DNA of 64,000 nucleotides from Asticcacaulis excentricus CB 48 (GTDB lineage: Bacteria; Pseudomonadota; Alphaproteobacteria; Caulobacterales; Caulobacteraceae). This document shows positions 1 to 8,650 of the stretch, in pieces. A program made the position numbers and the translations under genes. The notes beneath the pieces were generated by a model, which was not told where the DNA came from, ran no database searches, and saw only the letters and a program-made list of their open reading frames with translations. Location: NCBI RefSeq assembly GCF_000175215.2, contig NC_014818.1, forward strand, positions 180,261 to 244,260, written 5' to 3'. The number at the start of each line of letters is the position of its first letter. Position 1 is the first letter of the stretch.

Positions 1-965
1 ATGGACGCCGGCGAGGCTTTGAGAAAATCGGCGATGGCGGCGGTGCGTTCGGCGACCCAGGGGCCGGAATAGAGAAGGGCGGCCGCTGCACTCAACGGGG
101 CAAGGTCGATCTCCACCACCTCAAAGCCCATGCCTATGAGACGCTCAAGCGCCCGGGCGTAAAGGTATTCTGAATGGATATCACCGCACCAGTTCAACTG
201 CGACGCGACCCCGATCCGGCGCACGGGACGCGCTACAGGGGGCAGGTCGCGTGAATATTCATCCTTTGCATCGTATCCACCGACCACGGAATCCACCAAT
301 GCCGCGTCTTTCGGATCTTCGGTGAAGACGCTGATGCAGTCCAGCGTCCGGCAGGCCGGGACCAGGCCCGTTGTGCTCCAGCGGCCTTTGGTTGGCTTGT
401 ATCCGGTGAGATGGTTGAAAGCCGCGGGGACGCGGCCCGATCCGGCCGTGTCGGTTCCAAAGGCGAAGGCGACGAGGCCCGCTGCCGTGGTGACCGCTGA
501 ACCGGAACTTGATCCACCGCTGACATAGGCGCGGTTGAAGACGCAGCGCGGCGCGCCGTATGGGCTGCGGCTGCCATTCAGACCCGTAGCGAACTGGTCG
601 AGATTGGTCTTGCCGACAAGTATGGCGCCGGCGTCGAGCGCCTTTTGCACCACGGTTGCGTTGGAGGTCGCGGCATAGGCATAGTCCGGGCAGCCAGCCG
701 TCGTGTCGAAACCTATAGCATCAATATTGTCCTTCACCGCGAAAGGCACTCCGGCCAGCGGCAGGTGCGTACCCGCCTTGACCTGAGCGTCGATGTCGCG
801 GGCGCGGGCGCGAAGGGTTTCGGCCTCGGCCCGCGAGATCCATGCCTGCGGTTGGACCTCGTCGTATTCGGCCAGACGTGCGATAACGTCCTCGACGACC
901 GCTAGTGCAGAGGTCTGCCCGCTATTCACGGCATCAGCAATCTGTGCGGCATGGAGGCGATCCAT
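1..965 (-). CDS. atzF: Allophanate hydrolase, amidase domain (partial, C-terminus beyond window)
   Basis: Splits allophanate into ammonia and CO2, the last step after carboxylation and deimination of guanidine or carboxylation of urea. About 321 residues are visible. They begin MDRLHAAQIADAV and carry the amidase-signature lysine in AVKDN (about residue 77) and the glycine/serine loop GGSSSGSA (about residues 148-155), the Ser-Ser-Lys triad region. The start codon overlaps the carboxylase stop by one base (TGATG), so the two are translationally coupled. The reading frame is open to the window edge. The full family length is near 600 residues, so roughly half is missing. Assignment is firm from motifs and context. 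Confidence 0.93.
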   Translation of the reverse strand, partial: MDRLHAAQIADAVNSGQTSALAVVEDVIARLAEYDEVQPQAWISRAEAETLRARARDIDAQVKAGTHLPLAGVPFAVKDNIDAIGFDTTAGCPDYAYAATSNATVVQKALDAGAILVGKTNLDQFATGLNGSRSPYGAPRCVFNRAYVSGGSSSGSAVTTAAGLVAFAFGTDTAGSGRVPAAFNHLTGYKPTKGRWSTTGLVPACRTLDCISVFTEDPKDAALVDSVVGGYDAKDEYSRDLPPVARPVRRIGVASQLNWCGDIHSEYLYARALERLIGMGFEVVEIDLAPLSAAAALLYSGPWVAERTAAIADFLKASPAS

Positions 966-3900
966 CAGATCGCCTCCAGCGCCAGGAGAGGTGCGCCCGG
1001 ATTGACCGGTTTACCCTCTTCGACATAGACGGCGCGCACGATCCCCTTGTGTGGCGCACCGATACCGCATTCGGTCTTCATGGCTTCGATAACCGCAATG
1101 ATCGCGCCTCTTTCCACCGTGTCTCCGGCCTTAACGTGCATCTTCCAGATCGAACCGCCAAACGGGGATTCGATCAGTTCGCTGCCTTCCGGTGCGATAA
1201 TCTCCTCGTTATCCGTCTCGATCGCTGTGTCAGCGGTGAGCGCTGCCACGCGGTCGAACTCACCGCGCGCCTGCCAGTCTTCGCGTTCGGCGAGGAAGGC
1301 GGCCTCACGCTGCGTCTGGAAAGCCGAGATGCTGTCGGCTTCCTGCGTCAGAAACGCGCGGTAGTCTTTCAGGCGGAAGACGCTGTCTTCCACCTTAATG
1401 GCCCGACGACCCAGCGGGAAATCACGCCGCCAGTCGGTCAGTTCCTCATGGCTAACCGGGAAGAAGCGGATCTGATCGAAGAAACGCAACAGCCACGGCT
1501 TGCCGTCGACGAAGGCATCGGTCTGCCGATAGGTGTTCCAGACCTGAATAGTGCGGCCAAATAGCTGGTAGCCGCCTGGGCCCTCCATGCCATAGATGCA
1601 CATGTAAGCGCCGCCAATACCCACTACGTTGGGCGGCGTCCAGGTTCGGGCGGGGTTGTACTTCGTCGTCACCAGTCGATGGCGCGGGTCGATCGGCGTG
1701 GCGACCGGCGCGCCGAGGTAGACATCTCCCAATCCCATGACGAGATAGTGTGCGTCGAAGACGGTGCGCTTGACGTCGTCGGCGCTGTTCAGGCCATTCA
1801 CCCGGCGGATGAATTCGATATTATCCGGGCACCAGGGAGCGTCGTCGCGCACGGAGGCCATGTACTTGTCGATGGTCTGATAGATGGCGGGATCACCCCA
1901 ACTCAAGGGCAGGTGCACGATGCGCGAGGGGATTTCGAAGTCGTCCAGGGTGCCTAAGCGGTCTTCGGCTGAGATCAACTCGTCGAGGAGCGTGCCCTGC
2001 GGCAGAATGCGGCTGTCGAAATGGATCTGGATCGAACGGATACCCGGCGTGACGTCGATGATCCCGGCGAGCTTTGCGGCTTCGATTTCCAGGAGTAGGG
2101 CGTGAACGCGCAGACGCAATTCGATATCGAGTACGATCGGGCCGTACTCGACCAGAAGGTGCCTGTCGCCCTGGCGGCGATAAACGACCTGTGGCCGGTC
2201 ACCCTGGGCGGGAAGCGTGTGTAGAATGGGCGAGGCGCAGGCTGTAAAATCAGGCAGGGACGGCGAGGCCGTGAGTGCGGCGATGGATGCGTCTTGCGCC
2301 CGTTCGGCCGCCACCGCATAGGCGTCATCGACAGGCACGAAGCGCACCGTGTCCCCAGGGGCCAGTTGCCCAATTTTCCAAAGATCGGCCTGTATGACCA
2401 CGAACGGACAGACGAAACCGCCGAGCGACGGGCCGTCGGGACCGAGGATGATCGGCATGTCGCCGGTGAAATCGACCGCGCCGATGGCATAGGCGTTGTC
2501 GTGGATGTTCGACGGGTGCAGCCCGGCTTCGCCGCCGTCCTTACGCGCCCATTCTGGCTTAGGGCCAGACAGGCGGATACCGGTGCGGTTGGAATTATAG
2601 TGCACCTTCCACGCTGTGCCCGCGACCATCTCGATGTCGCCGGGGGTGAAGAAGTCCGGCGCGCCGTGCGGGCCGTACAGGACATGCAGCTCCCATTCGC
2701 GCGTCAAGGCGGGGCGCAGGGCTTCCGGCAAAACCGCTTCCTCGGCGGATGACGCCGCACTGAGATGCAGGGTATCGCCCGTAGTGACGCCGCGCCCGGC
2801 GTGACCGCCGAACTCACCCAGCACGAAGGCCGAGCGACTGCCCAGATAGGCGGGCACATCGAAGCCCCCGGCGACCAGCAGATAACCGCGCAGGCCCGCG
2901 CCGAGGACGCGACCTATTTTGAGGGTCTGGCCCGCCTTGACCGCAAAGGGTTGGTAGAGGGGGGCCGTTCCGCCGTCCAGCGTCGCTTCGAAGGCGGCAC
3001 CCGTCAGGCATACGGTCGTCGCCGCCTTGAAGGTGAGCGTCGGCCCGGCAGCGGTAAACTCCAATCCAGCCGCGTCCGCGCCATTGCCCAGCAGGCGATT
3101 GCCAAGCCGGAAGGCCAGCGAATCCATCGGCCCTGACGGCGGTACGCCGACATCCCAATAGCCCTGCCGACCAGGATAGTCCTGCACCGTAGTGGCTGGG
3201 CCTCCGGACAGCACCTTGACCGTGTTCGGGGCATAGGGGATCTGTTCCAGTGCCCGTGTGGAAACCTTGCCGCTGGTGAAGGCGTCAGAGCGGACAACGG
3301 TGCGAAGCCAGTTGAGATTGGTCTCGATCCCGGCCAATCTCGTTTGATCCAACGCTTCGGCCAAAGCCTTGGCTGCCGTCTCGCGGTCGGGCGCGGTGAC
3401 AATCAGCTTGGCCAGCATGGGGTCATAGTAGGCGCTGACATCCGAACCCGACGTCACCCAGCCATCGACGCGCGGCCCTTGCGGAAATTTCACCTCGATC
3501 AGGCGACCCGACGACGGACGATAGCCTTCGGCCGGGTCTTCGGCATAGAGGCGCACCTGTATCGACGCGCCTTCGCAGTTCGGCGTCGATTTTAGGAAGC
3601 TGTAATCGCCTGCCGCGCCCCGTATCATCCACTCGACCAGATCGACGCCCGTGACCTGTTCGGTAACGCCATGTTCGACCTGCAGGCGGGTGTTGACCTC
3701 AAGGAAGAAAAAATCGTCGCGGTCGGCATCGTAAAGGAATTCGACTGTTCCGGCGGAGCGGTAATTCGCACCACAGGCCAAACGCACGGCAGCGTCCATC
3801 AGTGCCTGGCGCGTGGCGTCGGGCAGGTGCGGGGCAGGCGTTTCCTCGACGACCTTCTGATTGCGGCGCTGCAACGAGCAATCGCGTTCGCCAAGCGCCA

Positions 3901-4573
3901 TGACGTGGCCCTGGCCGTCGCCGAAGACCTGCACCTCGATATGGCGGGCGATGGCGACATAGCGTTCCAGGAACACACCGCCGTCGCCGAAATTGCCCGC
4001 CCCCAACCGCGCCACGGTCGCGAAACCTTCGCGGATGTCGACCTCGCTGTAGCAGACCTTCATACCGATCCCGCCGCCGCCAGCCGTGGCCTTAAGTATG
4101 ACCGGATAGCCTATCGTGTCCGCGGCTGAAATGGCCGCGTCCTCGTCGGTCAGAAGGTCGGTGCCGGGGGCGAGCGGCACGCCCAGCGCCTGCGCCATGT
4201 CACGTGCTGTATGTTTGAGGCCAAAGGCGCGGATGTTGTCCGGGGTCGGGCCGATAAAGACTATGCCTTCGGCTTCACACCGTTCGGCAAAAACCGCGTT
4301 TTCCGACAGAAAGCCGTAGCCCGGATGGATGGCCTGTGCGCCCGTGTGGCGCGCGGCTTTGAGTATGGCCTCAACGTTGAGATAGCTGTCGCGGGCGGGC
4401 GCCGGGCCGATATGAACGGCTTCGTCGGCTTCAGCGACGTGCAACGATCCCGCATCCGCGTCACTGAACACCGCGACCGAGCCGATGCCCATCTTGCGCA
4501 GGGTACGGATGATGCGGCAGGCAATGGCGCCACGGTTGGCGATGAGAACCTTGGTGAAGACGGGCTTAGTCAT
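965..4573 (-). CDS. Biotin-dependent urea/guanidine carboxylase
   Basis: A 1202-residue ATP- and biotin-dependent carboxylase. Domains in order are biotin carboxylase with ATP-grasp loop KATAGGGGIGMK (161-172), the KipI/KipA-like carboxyltransferase halves (about 450-1110), and a C-terminal biotinyl domain with EAMKTE, the biotin lysine being K1166. The product passes to the allophanate hydrolase or to the two DUF1989 proteins encoded beside it. A conserved carboxyltransferase motif reads GAVDFTGD, with Asp at 701. As I recall, urea carboxylases have Asn here and guanidine carboxylases Asp. Together with the DUF1989 neighbours this favours guanidine as substrate, which is an inference. It overlaps the upstream gene by 4 bp (ATGA). 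Confidence 0.92.
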   Translation of the reverse strand: MTKPVFTKVLIANRGAIACRIIRTLRKMGIGSVAVFSDADAGSLHVAEADEAVHIGPAPARDSYLNVEAILKAARHTGAQAIHPGYGFLSENAVFAERCEAEGIVFIGPTPDNIRAFGLKHTARDMAQALGVPLAPGTDLLTDEDAAISAADTIGYPVILKATAGGGGIGMKVCYSEVDIREGFATVARLGAGNFGDGGVFLERYVAIARHIEVQVFGDGQGHVMALGERDCSLQRRNQKVVEETPAPHLPDATRQALMDAAVRLACGANYRSAGTVEFLYDADRDDFFFLEVNTRLQVEHGVTEQVTGVDLVEWMIRGAAGDYSFLKSTPNCEGASIQVRLYAEDPAEGYRPSSGRLIEVKFPQGPRVDGWVTSGSDVSAYYDPMLAKLIVTAPDRETAAKALAEALDQTRLAGIETNLNWLRTVVRSDAFTSGKVSTRALEQIPYAPNTVKVLSGGPATTVQDYPGRQGYWDVGVPPSGPMDSLAFRLGNRLLGNGADAAGLEFTAAGPTLTFKAATTVCLTGAAFEATLDGGTAPLYQPFAVKAGQTLKIGRVLGAGLRGYLLVAGGFDVPAYLGSRSAFVLGEFGGHAGRGVTTGDTLHLSAASSAEEAVLPEALRPALTREWELHVLYGPHGAPDFFTPGDIEMVAGTAWKVHYNSNRTGIRLSGPKPEWARKDGGEAGLHPSNIHDNAYAIGAVDFTGDMPIILGPDGPSLGGFVCPFVVIQADLWKIGQLAPGDTVRFVPVDDAYAVAAERAQDASIAALTASPSLPDFTACASPILHTLPAQGDRPQVVYRRQGDRHLLVEYGPIVLDIELRLRVHALLLEIEAAKLAGIIDVTPGIRSIQIHFDSRILPQGTLLDELISAEDRLGTLDDFEIPSRIVHLPLSWGDPAIYQTIDKYMASVRDDAPWCPDNIEFIRRVNGLNSADDVKRTVFDAHYLVMGLGDVYLGAPVATPIDPRHRLVTTKYNPARTWTPPNVVGIGGAYMCIYGMEGPGGYQLFGRTIQVWNTYRQTDAFVDGKPWLLRFFDQIRFFPVSHEELTDWRRDFPLGRRAIKVEDSVFRLKDYRAFLTQEADSISAFQTQREAAFLAEREDWQARGEFDRVAALTADTAIETDNEEIIAPEGSELIESPFGGSIWKMHVKAGDTVERGAIIAVIEAMKTECGIGAPHKGIVRAVYVEEGKPVNPGAPLLALEAI

Positions 4574-5187
4574 TGATCAGTGACCACCATGCGGATCGGT
4601 GTGGGATTAAAGCCGTTGCAGGGATTATTGATCTGCGGGCAGTTGGAGACGACGACTTCGACATCCATCAGGGCTTCGAGATCGACGGTCAGGCCGGGCG
4701 CGGAAATGCCATCGACAATCCCTAGGGTTCCATCGGATTCCACCGGCACATTCATGAAGAAGTTGATATTCGATACCATGTCGCGCTTGCCGCGGCCTTT
4801 GGTGGCGTTGGCCGTCAGGAAGTTGTCGACGCACGAATGCTGCGACTTGGTGTGGTGGCCGTAACGCAGAGTGTTGGACTCACAGCTGCACGCCCCGCCG
4901 ATCGTGTCGTGATGGGCGACCGAGGTGGCGACGATGCGCATCATCGGGTTGCCTTCGTTGGATAACAGAATGGCGCCTTCGCGCAGAAAGAGATTGCCCT
5001 GCGCCGCTATAGTGTCTTGAGCACTATAGCGTTCGGCATCATCGTCGGCGGCGTACATCAGGAAGTCGACGGCCTGATTGCCTTCGAGGTCGATAATGCG
5101 TAAGCGCTGGCCCGCCCTTACCGTATGTATCCACGGCGCTCTGGCAACGACGGTTTCGTCATAGATGATCGTTTCGGTCATGGTCAT
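4570..5187 (-). CDS. DUF1989 urea carboxylase-associated protein 2 (carboxyguanidine deiminase subunit)
   Basis: A 205-residue DUF1989 protein of the UAAP2 type. Recognisable stretches are VRAGQRLRIIDLEGNQAVDF, ERYSAQDTIAAQGN, GGACSCESNTLRYG and CPQINNPCNGFNPTP, with conserved Cys and His residues typical of the family's metal site. Proteins long annotated as urea-carboxylase-associated have been shown in other bacteria to form a carboxyguanidine deiminase that feeds allophanate hydrolase. The start ATG overlaps the preceding gene's TAA (TAATG) and the stop overlaps the carboxylase start, so all four genes form one coupled operon. Which subunit is catalytic cannot be read from the sequence alone. 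Confidence 0.88.
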   Translation of the reverse strand: MTMTETIIYDETVVARAPWIHTVRAGQRLRIIDLEGNQAVDFLMYAADDDAERYSAQDTIAAQGNLFLREGAILLSNEGNPMMRIVATSVAHHDTIGGACSCESNTLRYGHHTKSQHSCVDNFLTANATKGRGKRDMVSNINFFMNVPVESDGTLGIVDGISAPGLTVDLEALMDVEVVVSNCPQINNPCNGFNPTPIRMVVTDQ

Positions 5188-5996
5188 TACCGTGCGTAAT
5201 AGTCTTCAGTGTTGAGGAAGGCGCGAAGCCCTTCCGGCGTAGCGATGCGGATCGTGTCGTCTTCAGACGTCACCTCGCCGGTCCACGCCGTCAGGCGCAC
5301 CGGCGTGACGCTGTACGTTTGGCGCGGGTCGAGGACGTGCGGGGTGTTGGCAAAGACGACGATCAGGTCCATTTCGGCGCGCAGTATTACTTCGCGTCCG
5401 GCAGGAAAGGGGCCGACCTGCGGCACGGTCGTACCGTCGTCTTCGATCCTCACGCCCTTGAACCAGTTGAGGCAGGGATGGACGTCTTTGCGTGACAGGC
5501 CGAACTTGGCGACGCCCAGCATGAAACGGTCGCGGGCATTGGGATGTTGGCCATGATTAAAGCCGTCGCCGTATTTACGCGCGTTCGAGGCCTGATTTGA
5601 GGCACCGCAGAAGGCGTCGTGCGTCGCCGCTGTGTCGGTCAGCACTGACAGCATTACCCGGCCCATATCGGATAGGATGAGTTTGCCTGCCGTGATATAG
5701 CCGTTCCACTGCACCTTGAGCGTATCCGCGATGTTAAGACGCTCGGTCGACATCTCCGCGTTGAAGACCAGCATGGACAGGCAGGCGTCGCCTTGGCTGT
5801 CGATCAGACGCAACCGCGTGCCGCGTGACAGGCGTTTCGCTCCGTAGCCGCCTGGCGCAAGGGTTTCCTCCCACACCACACGCGCCCCAACCGGCACATC
5901 GTCGGCGAGAGCGGGCAGGATGGGCATGGCGTCGACACGTGTGCCTGCCTGTGCGCGCGCATGGTCGCGCGCAGACTTGGGGTCTGCGGTTGTCAT
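5187..5996 (-). CDS. DUF1989 urea carboxylase-associated protein 1 (carboxyguanidine deiminase subunit)
   Basis: A 269-residue DUF1989 protein of the UAAP1 type, paralogous to the next gene. Family stretches include TRLRLIDSQGDACLSML, ERLNIADTLKVQWNGYI, LSDMGRVMLSVLTDTAATHD and HPCLNWFKGV. It carries an extra N-terminal segment of about 30 residues before the domain. It is the first gene of the catabolic operon, starting 24 bp after the NikR-like gene, which runs in the same direction, so the regulator may be cotranscribed. Together with UAAP2 it probably deiminates carboxyguanidine. Family assignment is firm; the reaction is inferred from published work on homologues. Confidence 0.87.
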   Translation of the reverse strand: MTTADPKSARDHARAQAGTRVDAMPILPALADDVPVGARVVWEETLAPGGYGAKRLSRGTRLRLIDSQGDACLSMLVFNAEMSTERLNIADTLKVQWNGYITAGKLILSDMGRVMLSVLTDTAATHDAFCGASNQASNARKYGDGFNHGQHPNARDRFMLGVAKFGLSRKDVHPCLNWFKGVRIEDDGTTVPQVGPFPAGREVILRAEMDLIVVFANTPHVLDPRQTYSVTPVRLTAWTGEVTSEDDTIRIATPEGLRAFLNTEDYYAR

Positions 5997-6020
5997 GATT
6001 GGAGCCTTAAAAAGTAGGGG

Positions 6021-6530
6021 TTAGCGACTGTTCGCGGCCGCCGGTGGCAAGGGCGGAGTTTGTGTGGATTTGACTTCAGAGGCCTGATGATCGTGCAACT
6101 GCGGCAGAAGCGCGGCGGTCGTCACCAGCTTGACCTGGTACATGCCGCGAATGCGGCGGAATCCGTCGCATAAGTCTTCCAGCTGCGACGGCGGTCCCTG
6201 AACGAGGAGGACTTCCAGTGACTGGTCGTTCTCCAGGAACACGTGCTGAGACGAAATCACTTCCTTTAAAAAATCCAGCTGCTTTTGCGCCACCCGATGG
6301 CGCACCGTGCCCGAGTCTGAGGCGTAGACGAGGGTGACGGTGCCCGCCACCACATCGTCCGGCCTCTGGCGCTCAGCGTGTTCGGCTACCGCTCCGCGGA
6401 TCAGTTCCGTCATGGCGCTCGACCGCGACGGCAGGCCGCGATCGGCGACCATTTTATCGAAAGAATCGAGGAGAGAACCGGGCAGGCTCATGCTGAGCCG
6501 GGCCAGATGATCGGTCTCTGTTTCAGACAT
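6021..6530 (-). CDS. NikR/CopG-family transcriptional regulator with degenerate nickel site
   Basis: A 169-residue protein with an N-terminal ribbon-helix-helix DNA-binding domain (LARLSMSLPGSLLDSFDKMV, about 9-28) and a C-terminal ACT-like domain as in NikR. An ungapped alignment to the E. coli NikR metal region (GTVTLVYA to SLEVLLVQG) keeps only one of the four nickel ligands: His76 becomes Leu, His87 stays His, His89 becomes Phe and Cys95 becomes Ser. It therefore probably does not sense nickel and may respond to a metabolite or another metal. It heads the guanidine/urea operon and diverges from the importer. A perfect NikR-geometry palindrome lies 19 bp upstream of its start. Regulator of this locus: likely. 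Confidence 0.88.
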   Translation of the reverse strand: MSETETDHLARLSMSLPGSLLDSFDKMVADRGLPSRSSAMTELIRGAVAEHAERQRPDDVVAGTVTLVYASDSGTVRHRVAQKQLDFLKEVISSQHVFLENDQSLEVLLVQGPPSQLEDLCDGFRRIRGMYQVKLVTTAALLPQLHDHQASEVKSTQTPPLPPAAANSR

Positions 6531-6548
6531 GGCCGAACACTCTAAGCG

Positions 6549-6576
6549 TTATTACGAACTTTGTAAATCGTAATAA
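6549..6576. promoter_or_regulatory. 28-bp palindromic operator, probable NikR-like protein site
   Basis: Perfect inverted repeat TTATTACGA-N10-TCGTAATAA. Read as outer 6-mers it is 6-N16-6, the same overall spacing as the E. coli NikR operator (GTATGA-N16-TCATAC). It lies between the divergent regulator and importer genes. A 9-bp direct repeat TGTAAATCG (6562-6570 and 6577-6585) overlaps its right arm. Most likely the autoregulatory and operon operator. Confidence 0.7.
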
Positions 6577-6688
6577 TGTAAATCGATGGTTTTTGAAAGA
6601 AAATAAGAATTACAATCCGTTACATTCTCGTGTTTGGACTGTGGATTGTTTTTTGCCATTCAATACCCGCTGCACCGCAACATCCGCT

Positions 6689-6730
6689 AACGGACGATGA
6701 GGGCCGTTGCCGGGACCAAGAGGGGATTGA
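6689..6730 (+). promoter_or_regulatory. Leader hairpin before the importer, resembling part of a guanidine-III riboswitch
   Basis: A 5-bp stem AACGG/CCGTT (6689-6693 and 6704-6708) encloses ACGATGAGGG and is followed by GCCGGGACCAAGA and the ribosome binding site. The order GGACGA, G-rich, GCCGT, CCGG, GGAC-AAGA recalls the ykkC-III (guanidine-III) aptamer. However, the 3' strand needed for the diagnostic pseudoknot is not complementary here. Treat as a candidate or decayed element only. Confidence 0.22.
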
Positions 6731-6731
6731 A

Positions 6732-7823
6732 ATGAGCATATCGAGACGCGTCATTCTGGGTGGTCTTCTGGCCACCGTCTCAGCGGTCAGTCTGGCCGCG
6801 TGCAGCCAACCGAAGGAAGCGCCCAAGGCGCCTGCCGGCAAGACCGAGTTCACCATCGGCTGGTCGATCTACGCCGGCTGGATGCCCTGGCCCTACGCCG
6901 CGCAGGCGGGGATCGTGAAGAAGTGGGCCGACAAATATGGCCTGACGATCAATATCCTGCAGATCAACGACTATGTGGAATCCGTCAATCAGTTCACCGC
7001 CGGCAAACTCGATGGCGTCACGGTGGCGAGCATGGATGCCCTGACGATCCCGGCCGCGGGCGGCAAGGACACGACCGCGCTGATCGTCGGCGACTATTCC
7101 AATGGCAATGACGGCATAGTATCGAAATCCGCCAAGACGGTCGCCGCTCTGAAAGGTACGACCATCAATCTCGTGGAGTTGTCTGTTTCGCACTACCTGC
7201 TGGCGCGCGCGCTAGAGCAGGCGGGCCTGAAAATGGCCGATATTAAAACCGTCAATACATCGGATGCCGATATCGTCGGTGCCTTTGCCTCGGCGGACGT
7301 GAAGACAGTCGCGACCTGGAATCCGCAGTTGGGCGAAGTGAAGAAGACGAAGGGCGCTACGCTCGTCTTTGACTCTTCGAAGATCCCCGGTGAAATCCTC
7401 GACCTCCTTGTGGTCGACACCGCGCTCCTGGCCGCCACACCCGATCTGGGCAAGGCGCTCGCCGGAATCTGGTATGAGACCCTGGCGGTCATGAGCGCCA
7501 AAACAGCCGAAGGCGCCGCCGCCCGCGCGGCCATGGCCAGCCTCTCGGGCACGACGCCGGAGGACTATGACAGCCAATTGTCGACCACCTTCATGTACTA
7601 CTCGGCGCTTGATGCGCTGAAGGCCATGGAAAGCCCTGATCTGGCCACGGTCATGGATCGTGTGCGCCAGTTCAGTTTCGCCCAGGGTCTGTTCGGGCCG
7701 GGCGCCAGCTCCGTTGACGCCATTGGCATCTCGCTGCCCGGCAAGACGCTTGGTTCGGCGGAGAATATCAAGCTGCGCTTCGATCCGACCTATACCAAAC
7801 TCGCCGCCGACAACGCGCTGTAA
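6732..7823 (+). CDS. ABC transporter substrate-binding lipoprotein, carboxylase-associated
   Basis: A 363-residue periplasmic binding protein of the NitT/TauT (SsuA-like) type found beside urea/guanidine carboxylase genes. It starts MSISRRVILGGLL and has a lipoprotein signal with lipobox LAAC (mature Cys near residue 23), followed by the binding-fold start TIGWSIYAGWMPWPYAAQAG. The start at 6732 is chosen over an upstream in-frame ATG at 6630 because GAGGGG precedes it and the signal peptide begins there. It delivers substrate, presumably guanidine or a related amide, to the permease encoded 8 bp downstream. The ligand cannot be read from the sequence. Confidence 0.88.
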   Translation: MSISRRVILGGLLATVSAVSLAACSQPKEAPKAPAGKTEFTIGWSIYAGWMPWPYAAQAGIVKKWADKYGLTINILQINDYVESVNQFTAGKLDGVTVASMDALTIPAAGGKDTTALIVGDYSNGNDGIVSKSAKTVAALKGTTINLVELSVSHYLLARALEQAGLKMADIKTVNTSDADIVGAFASADVKTVATWNPQLGEVKKTKGATLVFDSSKIPGEILDLLVVDTALLAATPDLGKALAGIWYETLAVMSAKTAEGAAARAAMASLSGTTPEDYDSQLSTTFMYYSALDALKAMESPDLATVMDRVRQFSFAQGLFGPGASSVDAIGISLPGKTLGSAENIKLRFDPTYTKLAADNAL

Positions 7824-7831
7824 CGGGTCCC

Positions 7832-8650
7832 ATGCGGCGTCTGATCAACATCAAGCCCCATAAGGGGGCGGCTGTCGTGCTGGGGGCTCTGCCCTTAGCA
7901 GTTGCCGTCCTTGCCTATACAAAAGCCGCATCGGACCGGCAGGCGGTCAACGCCGCCGACAAACTCCTGCCCACCATCGACCGGATGGCAGAGAGCTTTG
8001 GCCGCATTGCCTTTTATCCTGATGCCCTTACCGGCAAGGTACTGGTTCTGGCGGATACGGTGGCCAGTTTGCAGCGCCTGGGCATTGGGATCGGGGTGGC
8101 GACGGCCATCGCCCTGGTGCTTGGACTGGCACTGGGCGTCCTGCCCTTGGCCCGCGCTACCCTCGCGCCGCTCATTGCGACGATCGCTGTCATTCCGCCA
8201 ATCGCTATCCTGCCCATCTTGTTCATCATCTTTGGGCTCGGAGAAACCTCCAAGATTGTGCTGATCGCGATAGGCATTGCGCCCCTCATGGTGCGTGATC
8301 TCGCCGCGCATGTCGCGGCCCTGCCCAATGAACAGATACTGAAAGCCCAAACCCTGGGTGCTAGTACCTGGCAACTTACCTTAAGGGTCGCCCTGCCGCA
8401 GGCCTTGCCAAGGCTCATAGATAGCCTGCGTCTGTCGATCGGGCCGGCTTGGGTCTTTTTGATTTCGGCCGAGGCGATCGCGTCGGATGTTGGGCTCGGG
8501 TACCGCATCTTCCTCGTTCGCCGCTATCTGTCGATGGATATCATTCTGCCCTATGTCGTTTGGATCGCACTTTTAGCGCTTCTGATGGACATCGTCCTGC
8601 GCGCCATCAGTCGCGAGGTTTTTCCGTGGTATCACCGGAGGTCGGCATGA
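7832..8650 (+). CDS. ABC transporter permease, NitT/TauT type
   Basis: A 272-residue inner-membrane permease with about six hydrophobic segments. The first (about 12-30) is followed by a periplasmic stretch, and the remainder form the BPD_transp_1 core. The EAA loop is recognisable around QTLGASTWQLTLRVALPQAL (about 171-190), which docks onto the ATPase. It sits between the binding protein and the ATPase genes and overlaps the latter by 4 bp (ATGA), so the three are one operon. Import of the carboxylase substrate is inferred from context. Confidence 0.88.
   Translation: MRRLINIKPHKGAAVVLGALPLAVAVLAYTKAASDRQAVNAADKLLPTIDRMAESFGRIAFYPDALTGKVLVLADTVASLQRLGIGIGVATAIALVLGLALGVLPLARATLAPLIATIAVIPPIAILPILFIIFGLGETSKIVLIAIGIAPLMVRDLAAHVAALPNEQILKAQTLGASTWQLTLRVALPQALPRLIDSLRLSIGPAWVFLISAEAIASDVGLGYRIFLVRRYLSMDIILPYVVWIALLALLMDIVLRAISREVFPWYHRRSA

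Noticed and set aside
6021..6530. Nickel-responsive repressor NikR proper
   Set aside because: Three of four nickel ligands are replaced and no nickel transport genes are nearby, so only the fold is assigned.
6540..6731. Guanidine-I or guanidine-II riboswitch
   Set aside because: The hallmark segments of the guanidine-I aptamer and the paired ACGR tetraloop hairpins of guanidine-II are not present. Only a weak likeness to guanidine-III remains.
8449..8646. Longer N-terminus for the ABC ATPase
   Set aside because: It lies within the permease gene. The ATGA overlap at 8647 gives the canonical ATPase start.
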